A stretch of DNA of 5,226 nucleotides from Candidatus Pacearchaeota archaeon (GTDB lineage: Archaea > Nanobdellota > Nanobdellia > Pacearchaeales > GW2011-AR1). The notes below the pieces were generated by a model. The model was not told the DNA's origin. It did no database searches and worked only from the letters and a program-made list of their open reading frames with translations. The stretch is from assembly GCA_016186375.1 (NCBI GenBank), contig JACPLS010000082.1:1-5226 (forward strand), given 5' to 3'. The translations under genes and the position numbers were made by a program. Positions 1 through 2,584 of the stretch are shown piece after piece. Each line of letters starts with the position of its first letter. Position 1 is the stretch's first letter.

Positions 1-192
1 ACGATTGTAGGAAGATGCCCAAGAATAAATACTTTGCTAAAGGATAAAATCAAGAATGGAAAGATATATTAAGCAGTGTGAGCCATGTTTAATGAAAGAA
101 ATATTCTAAAAGAGGACTCAAATAATTGAAAGCGGTTACCGATGCTATATTCGAGGAACTTAAAAGCAATACTCAATTATTTATGTTCCTCG
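1..192. other. Stretch without a convincing gene, at the window edge
   Basis: No frame on either strand holds a recognisable protein here. Frame 1 of the plus strand is open from the edge to a TAA at 70-72 (TIVGRCPRINTLLKDKIKNG and three more residues) and could be the tail of a gene outside the window, but I do not recognise it. A TTG-started 24-codon frame at 126-200 (LKAVTDAIFEELKSNTQLF..., plus strand) has AGAGGA at 111-116 in front of it; it is too short to call. The stretch also contains two interleaved inverted repeats (120-129 with 173-182, 152-159 with 185-192). It may be decayed sequence downstream of the antitoxin gene. Confidence 0.5.
152..192. repeat. 8-bp perfect inverted repeat (CGAGGAAC / GTTCCTCG)
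   Basis: CGAGGAAC at 152-159 is the exact reverse complement of GTTCCTCG at 185-192, with 25 bases between. The arms are GC-richer than their surroundings. On the minus strand the hairpin starts directly after the five-codon toxin-like stump that overlaps the antitoxin stop. It could therefore be a transcript-end hairpin for the antitoxin mRNA, or mark a rearrangement boundary. No T-run follows that would make a classical terminator, and chance is not excluded. Confidence 0.35.
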
Positions 193-210
193 TTATATAA
201 CAATTTTCAT
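193..210 (-). pseudogene. Five-codon stump, possibly the start of a lost PIN-type toxin gene
   Basis: The antitoxin stop TGA (207-209) overlaps an ATG (208-210) as ATGA. From this ATG the minus strand reads MKIVI and then TAA. Known background: small AbrB-family proteins with this kind of C-terminal tail are often followed directly by a PIN-domain ribonuclease toxin that begins like MKIVIDTN or MRVVLDTN. The stump matches that start up to the point where the essential aspartate codon should be, and there a stop occurs instead. No further PIN motif was found in any frame downstream to the edge. Five residues are weak evidence, so this is an inference from position and the ATGA overlap. Confidence 0.3.
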
Positions 211-482
211 TTTTTGCTAGCTCTTAGTTTATGGACTAAATCAGGAACATCGCTTTCCTTAATTCCAATTTTTTCAGCTCTTTTTCTCCCTTCTTCTGCT
301 ATTTCTTTAAGTTCACGAATTAGCTCTTCTTTTGTTGGTGTTTTAACTTTCTTCAAAACAATGCTGTCTCTTCCACTAACTATTGCAAACATAGTTCCTT
401 CTGAAGCAGAAATTTCTGCCCTTATGTCTTGTGGTATTACTATCTGGCCCTTTGAAGACATTTTTACCATTTCAACGGTCAT
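207..482 (-). CDS. AbrB/MazE/SpoVT-family DNA-binding protein, probable antitoxin
   Basis: This 91-residue protein has an N-terminal swapped-hairpin AbrB domain at about residues 5-46, with the family signature SSKGQIVIPQDIR (9-21) followed by EGTMFAIVSGRDSIVLKKV. Such domains dimerise and bind DNA in a cytoplasmic transcription factor. The tail (about 49-91) is a charged helical segment ending GIKESDVPDLVHKLRASKK. Tails of this kind in small AbrB proteins commonly contact and neutralise a partner toxin and let the pair repress its own promoter. The start at 482 is supported by a strong GGGAGG (491-496) eight bases upstream and by a TATA-like box at 527-536. The stop overlaps the start of a frame only five codons long, so a partner toxin appears to be missing here. 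The AbrB assignment is secure; the antitoxin role is inferred. Confidence 0.88.
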   Translation of the reverse strand: MTVEMVKMSSKGQIVIPQDIRAEISASEGTMFAIVSGRDSIVLKKVKTPTKEELIRELKEIAEEGRKRAEKIGIKESDVPDLVHKLRASKK

Positions 483-490
483 TATATTTT

Positions 491-496
491 CCTCCC
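491..496 (-). promoter_or_regulatory. Shine-Dalgarno sequence of the AbrB-family gene
   Basis: The minus strand reads GGGAGG eight bases before the ATG at 482, a good match to the 16S 3' end. It decides the start among the three methionines in the first eight residues (positions 1, 5 and 8). Confidence 0.7.
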
Positions 497-526
497 ATTT
501 CCTACCTTCTTACAGTAAGATATGCT

Positions 527-536
527 TATTTATAAA
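527..536 (-). promoter_or_regulatory. Archaeal-type TATA box for the AbrB-family gene
   Basis: The minus strand reads TTTATAAATA, identical to the box in front of the 147-residue gene at 2574-2583. Using the 20-bp box-to-start spacing seen at the leaderless-type genes in this window, transcription would begin near 507. That gives a leader of about 25 bases, long enough to hold the Shine-Dalgarno at 491-496. No experimental start is available. Confidence 0.5.
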
Positions 537-546
537 TTTTTCGCTT

Positions 547-555
547 TAAAAAAAG
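547..555 (-). terminator. Possible T-run terminator behind the thioredoxin gene
   Basis: The transcript of the minus strand would carry seven U residues (A-run at 548-554 on the plus strand) eight bases after the ancestral thioredoxin stop at 563-565. Archaeal RNA polymerase often terminates at U-runs without a hairpin. The next gene downstream has its own TATA box at 527-536, consistent with a transcript boundary here. Confidence 0.4.
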
Positions 556-562
556 TTAGTCT

Positions 563-679
563 TCAAACATTAAAATTCCTCTCAATAAAATTAATTATTT
601 TTTCTTTTGATGTCATTGCACCAATACTTTGATCAATGACTTCTCCATCTTTAAAAAAGATTGTTGTTGGAATGCTCAT
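563..679 (-). pseudogene. Thioredoxin, C-terminal part, cut off by frameshift
   Basis: This frame continues the thioredoxin fold after the 32-bp duplication. It reads MSIPTTIFFKDGEVIDQSIG and goes on to end in FIERNFNV before TGA at 563-565. SIPT contains the cis-proline that faces the CGPC active site in thioredoxins, and FFKDGEVIDQSIG matches the family's beta4-turn-beta5 region. Removing one 32-bp copy joins it in frame to the N-terminal part and gives a protein of 109 residues, the normal length for thioredoxin. As written, its ATG (677-679) overlaps the N-terminal part's TGA (676-678) as ATGA, so reinitiation could in principle make a separate 38-residue peptide. That peptide would lack the active-site cysteines. 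Whether the break is real or an assembly error cannot be told from one sequence. Confidence 0.8.
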
Positions 680-924
680 AACACCATATTTCTCTGCAAT
701 TTCAAAGTTTTCACACCATATTTCTCTGCAATTTCAAAGTTTTCATCGACATTAACTTTACCAAAATTAATTTTTCCTTTCAATTCTTTTGCAGTAGACT
801 CAAAATGCGGTTCCATTATTTTACATGGCCCGCACCAAATTGCCCAAAAATCAACAATCCATTTGCCTTTCTTTGTTCTTTGATAAAAATTTTTTTCATT
901 CAATTCTATAATATCAGGACCCAT
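676..924 (-). CDS. Thioredoxin, N-terminal part with active site (frameshifted gene)
   Basis: Thioredoxin is a small cytoplasmic disulfide reductase that passes electrons to targets such as ribonucleotide reductase. This frame has VDFWAIWCGPCK, with active-site W30-C31-G32-P33-C34 and the buried aspartate D25, then KVNVDENFEIAEKYGV (56-71), all typical. After residue 71 the reading changes to an unrelated tail, KTLKLQRNMVL, and stops at 82, about 27 residues short of the family length. The cause is a perfect 32-bp tandem duplication at 681-745; the lost C-terminal half with the cis-proline follows in another frame to 563. The start at 924 is supported by GAGGAG (932-937 on this strand) at a normal distance. 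As written the product lacks the last strands and helix and is probably not functional. Weak TATA-like sequences upstream (about 957-966 and 975-985) are not distinctive enough to place a promoter. Confidence 0.8.
   Translation of the reverse strand: MGPDIIELNEKNFYQRTKKGKWIVDFWAIWCGPCKIMEPHFESTAKELKGKINFGKVNVDENFEIAEKYGVKTLKLQRNMVL
681..745. repeat. Perfect 32-bp tandem duplication inside the thioredoxin gene
   Basis: Bases 681-712 are repeated exactly at 713-744, and the match extends one base more (713 equals 745). Each copy starts ACACCATATTTCTCTGCAA on the plus strand. The period of 32 is not a multiple of three, so it shifts the thioredoxin frame. The absence of any mismatch between copies suggests a very recent event or an artefact of assembly. 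Confidence 0.95.
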
Positions 925-931
925 TTTTTAA

Positions 932-937
932 CTCCTC
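932..937 (-). promoter_or_regulatory. Shine-Dalgarno sequence of the thioredoxin gene
   Basis: The minus strand reads GAGGAG with seven bases between it and the ATG at 924. It confirms that start and implies a transcript with a leader, unlike the leaderless-type genes at 1422, 1473 and 2554. Confidence 0.65.
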
Positions 938-1017
938 ACTGATTTTTACAATTTCGGCTTAATAAATCTTTTGATAATTTATTATTTATCGAAGATAATT
1001 CTACATAATAACTTATA

Positions 1018-1422
1018 TCAAATTTTACTCAAGTATCTTAATTCATCTCTAACTTCGATAATATCAGAACTCTTAATCAATTTACTTTGTCTTAAATTAC
1101 TAAATTCATCCTCACTAAATACTGTATAATTCGTTAGACTTTTTTTCATTTTTACAATAACTCTTGAATAATTTAGTTCAGGATTAATTTTTACCTCGAG
1201 AGGAACTCCATTTATTAGAGATACATAGCTTATAGTGTAAGCAATTGTTCTGTCATTTGATGGTCTGATACTAACTTCAATAGTATCAGGAAAGCTGTCT
1301 TTCAAAGGAAAACTTTTGCCAACTATATTATCTAAATTGTTTGCAGAATCTATTTTTCTTTTTTCCAAAAATTTAATTAAACTTTTTGCTGCACCCCTTA
1401 TGATTTTCTTAGTAATTTCCAT
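1018..1422 (-). CDS. Hypothetical protein, 134 residues, divergent from pcm
   Basis: I do not recognise a family. Residues 1-24 (EITKKIIRGAAKSLIKFLEK...) look like a basic amphipathic helix. Residues about 46-103 alternate hydrophobic and polar in short strand-like runs (TIEVSIRP, RTIAYTISYVSL, LEVKINP, YSRVIVKMKK), suggesting a small beta-sheet domain. A charged, probably helical tail (104-134) follows. There is no cysteine, no signal peptide and no membrane segment. The ATG at 1422 lies exactly 20 bp beyond a TATA-like box at 1442-1451, matching a leaderless transcript; AGGA occurs upstream but would not be transcribed in that case. The gene shares its 50-bp upstream spacer with pcm. The promoter placement and protein-like composition support a real gene; the function is unknown. 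Confidence 0.65.
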   Translation of the reverse strand: MEITKKIIRGAAKSLIKFLEKRKIDSANNLDNIVGKSFPLKDSFPDTIEVSIRPSNDRTIAYTISYVSLINGVPLEVKINPELNYSRVIVKMKKSLTNYTVFSEDEFSNLRQSKLIKSSDIIEVRDELRYLSKI

Positions 1423-1441
1423 AATCCTAATTTCAGATAAT

Positions 1442-1453
1442 TATTTATATAGA
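1442..1453. promoter_or_regulatory. Shared bidirectional TATA box between the 134-residue gene and pcm
   Basis: The spacer between the two divergent ATGs is 50 bp (1423-1472). Its only TATA-like element, TTTATATA at 1444-1451, is centred at 1447.5, which is 25.5 bp from the first base of each start codon. Read to the right the box is TTTATATAGA (1444-1453); read to the left it is TATATAAATA (1442-1451). Each ends exactly 20 bp from its ATG. The pair therefore looks like two leaderless transcripts starting from one TBP site. Confidence 0.6.
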
Positions 1454-1472
1454 TATCGCTATTTATTCACAT

Positions 1473-2084
1473 ATGTACAAAGAACAACTTATTGAAAATT
1501 TAAGAAATCAAGGTTTTCCTCTATTCATAATAGAAGCATTTGCTTCTGTGCCAAGAGAACTTTTCATTCCAAAAAATCTGGAGCAATACGCCTATGAAGA
1601 TTCTCCATTGCCAATAGGAGAAAAGCAGACAATTTCACAACCATATACAATGGCTTTCATGCTTTCTCTTTTAGGTGTAGAAAAAATAAGAAAAAACAAA
1701 ATAAAGATTTTAGAAATTGGCTCTGGATCAGGATATGTCCTTGCACTTTTATCTAAATTATGTCCGCAAGCAAAAATATTCGGTGTGGAAATCATAAGAA
1801 CCTTGTCAGAAAATTCAAAACAAATATTATCTAATTATAAGAATATTAAAATCATTAATAAATCCGGTATCTTAGGCTTGCCAGATAGCGCACCTTACGA
1901 TAGAATTCTTGTAAGTGCCTCAGCTCACAATATCAGCATAATAGATAAAATAACAAATCAACTTAAAGACAAGGGTATTTTAGTCTCTCCAGTAGGAAAT
2001 TCAATAATCCAACTTAAAAAACACAATAATAAACTTGAAAAAAAAGAATTTCCTGGCTTTGCCTTCGTTCCTTTGGTTGAATAA
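1473..2084 (+). CDS. pcm: Protein-L-isoaspartate O-methyltransferase
   Basis: This enzyme transfers a methyl group from S-adenosylmethionine to L-isoaspartyl residues that arise in ageing proteins, starting their repair in the cytoplasm. The 203-residue length is normal for the prokaryotic family. Visible signatures are VPRELFIP (26-33), the conserved GEKQTISQPYTMA stretch (49-61), the SAM-binding glycine loop LEIGSGSGYV (80-89), an acidic residue E106 in GVEII placed to bind the ribose, PYDRILVSAS (141-150), LKDKGILVSPVG (164-175) and the terminal FVPLV (198-202). The ATG has no Shine-Dalgarno but lies 20 bp after the shared TATA box, consistent with leaderless translation. The gene ends 26 bp before a convergent gene on the other strand. 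Nothing appears truncated. Confidence 0.93.
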   Translation: MYKEQLIENLRNQGFPLFIIEAFASVPRELFIPKNLEQYAYEDSPLPIGEKQTISQPYTMAFMLSLLGVEKIRKNKIKILEIGSGSGYVLALLSKLCPQAKIFGVEIIRTLSENSKQILSNYKNIKIINKSGILGLPDSAPYDRILVSASAHNISIIDKITNQLKDKGILVSPVGNSIIQLKKHNNKLEKKEFPGFAFVPLVE

Positions 2085-2094
2085 TAATTATTAT
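2081..2094. terminator. 14-bp AT palindrome between convergent genes, possible weak terminator
   Basis: ATAATAATTATTAT is perfectly palindromic, overlaps the pcm stop codon (2082-2084) and lies within the 26-bp spacer to the convergent 147-residue gene. An all-AT stem is weak and such palindromes arise easily in AT-rich DNA. It is listed because it is the only structure available for ending either transcript. Confidence 0.2.
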
Positions 2095-2110
2095 ACTGAT
2101 CTTTTCATAT

Positions 2111-2554
2111 CTAAGCCCGACAATATCCAGAATGTAAATACAAATCCCTTGCTTTAATTCTTCTAAATCCAATCCTCTTTAAATCTTTTATTATCTGTTC
2201 AGATTCATTTAACAAAGATACCAATTTCTCCTGTGTAACTAGTTTATGACTGTCGTTATCAGTAGTTATTTTTTCTCCATCAATAATCCTTCCTATAATT
2301 GCTAACCCATCAAATTTTGTCTTTGTAAAATCTTCAGGATTAATTACTTCCATAGTATATGCTCTTTTGGTTTTTGATGAGAGGTCATTAAGTTTTTGAC
2401 TCATTTGGTCCTTACTAAATATACTAGATCCAACTTTAACTCTATGATCCCAGCTAGAACATGGAGTTAAAATACCATAAGTTAATGTAATAAGATCCAA
2501 ATAATAATTTCCTTTTATTCTACTTCTACTTAGAGATTGATCAGAATATCCCAT
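2111..2554 (-). CDS. Hypothetical protein, 147 residues, behind nrdJ
   Basis: I do not recognise this protein. Its first half contains YYLDLITLTYGILTPCSSWDHRVKVG (written here as key parts: hydrophobic 18-29, then C32, W35, D36, H37). The middle reads KRAYTMEVINPEDF and FDGLAIIGRIIDGEKI (81-96), which looks like beta strands with a turn. The last third (106-140) is helical and basic, with KRIGFRRIKARDLYL, ending HSGYCRA. There is no signal peptide or membrane helix. The ATG at 2554 lies 20 bp after a TTTATAAATA box, with no Shine-Dalgarno, so a leaderless transcript is likely. It lies 30 bp downstream of the reductase stop on the same strand and could also receive read-through from it. The promoter and the even length of the frame support a real gene; a role with ribonucleotide reductase is not shown. 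Confidence 0.65.
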   Translation of the reverse strand: MGYSDQSLSRSRIKGNYYLDLITLTYGILTPCSSWDHRVKVGSSIFSKDQMSQKLNDLSSKTKRAYTMEVINPEDFTKTKFDGLAIIGRIIDGEKITTDNDSHKLVTQEKLVSLLNESEQIIKDLKRIGFRRIKARDLYLHSGYCRA

Positions 2555-2573
2555 TTTAAGGGACTTTTTCTTC

Positions 2574-2583
2574 TATTTATAAA
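2574..2583 (-). promoter_or_regulatory. Archaeal-type TATA box for the 147-residue gene
   Basis: The minus strand reads TTTATAAATA and ends 20 bp before the ATG at 2554, the same spacing as at both genes of the divergent pair. It lies immediately after the nrdJ stop codon (2585-2587). No ribosome-binding sequence lies between box and start, as expected for a leaderless mRNA. Confidence 0.55.
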
Positions 2584-2584
2584 T

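Noticed and set aside
56..109. 17-codon plus-strand frame containing CEPC, resembling a metal-binding or redox motif
   Set aside because: A single CxxC in a 17-residue frame without a ribosome-binding site is not meaningful.
126..200. TTG-started 24-codon plus-strand frame with AGAGGA nine bases upstream
   Set aside because: It is too short, has a rare start, overlaps the toxin-like stump on the other strand and matches no family I know. It is kept only as a remark in the 1-192 entry.
142..549. Plus-strand open frame of 135 codons with a hydrophobic, membrane-like translation
   Set aside because: It is antisense to the AbrB-type gene, which has a clear family signature, Shine-Dalgarno and TATA box. 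The antisense of lysine- and glutamate-rich coding sequence typically looks hydrophobic and serine/leucine-rich.
629..883. Plus-strand open frame of 84 codons
   Set aside because: It is antisense to the thioredoxin gene, has no family features, and owes its length partly to the 32-bp duplication.
1592..1795. Minus-strand open frame inside pcm
   Set aside because: It lies fully within a well-conserved methyltransferase frame and has no recognisable motif.
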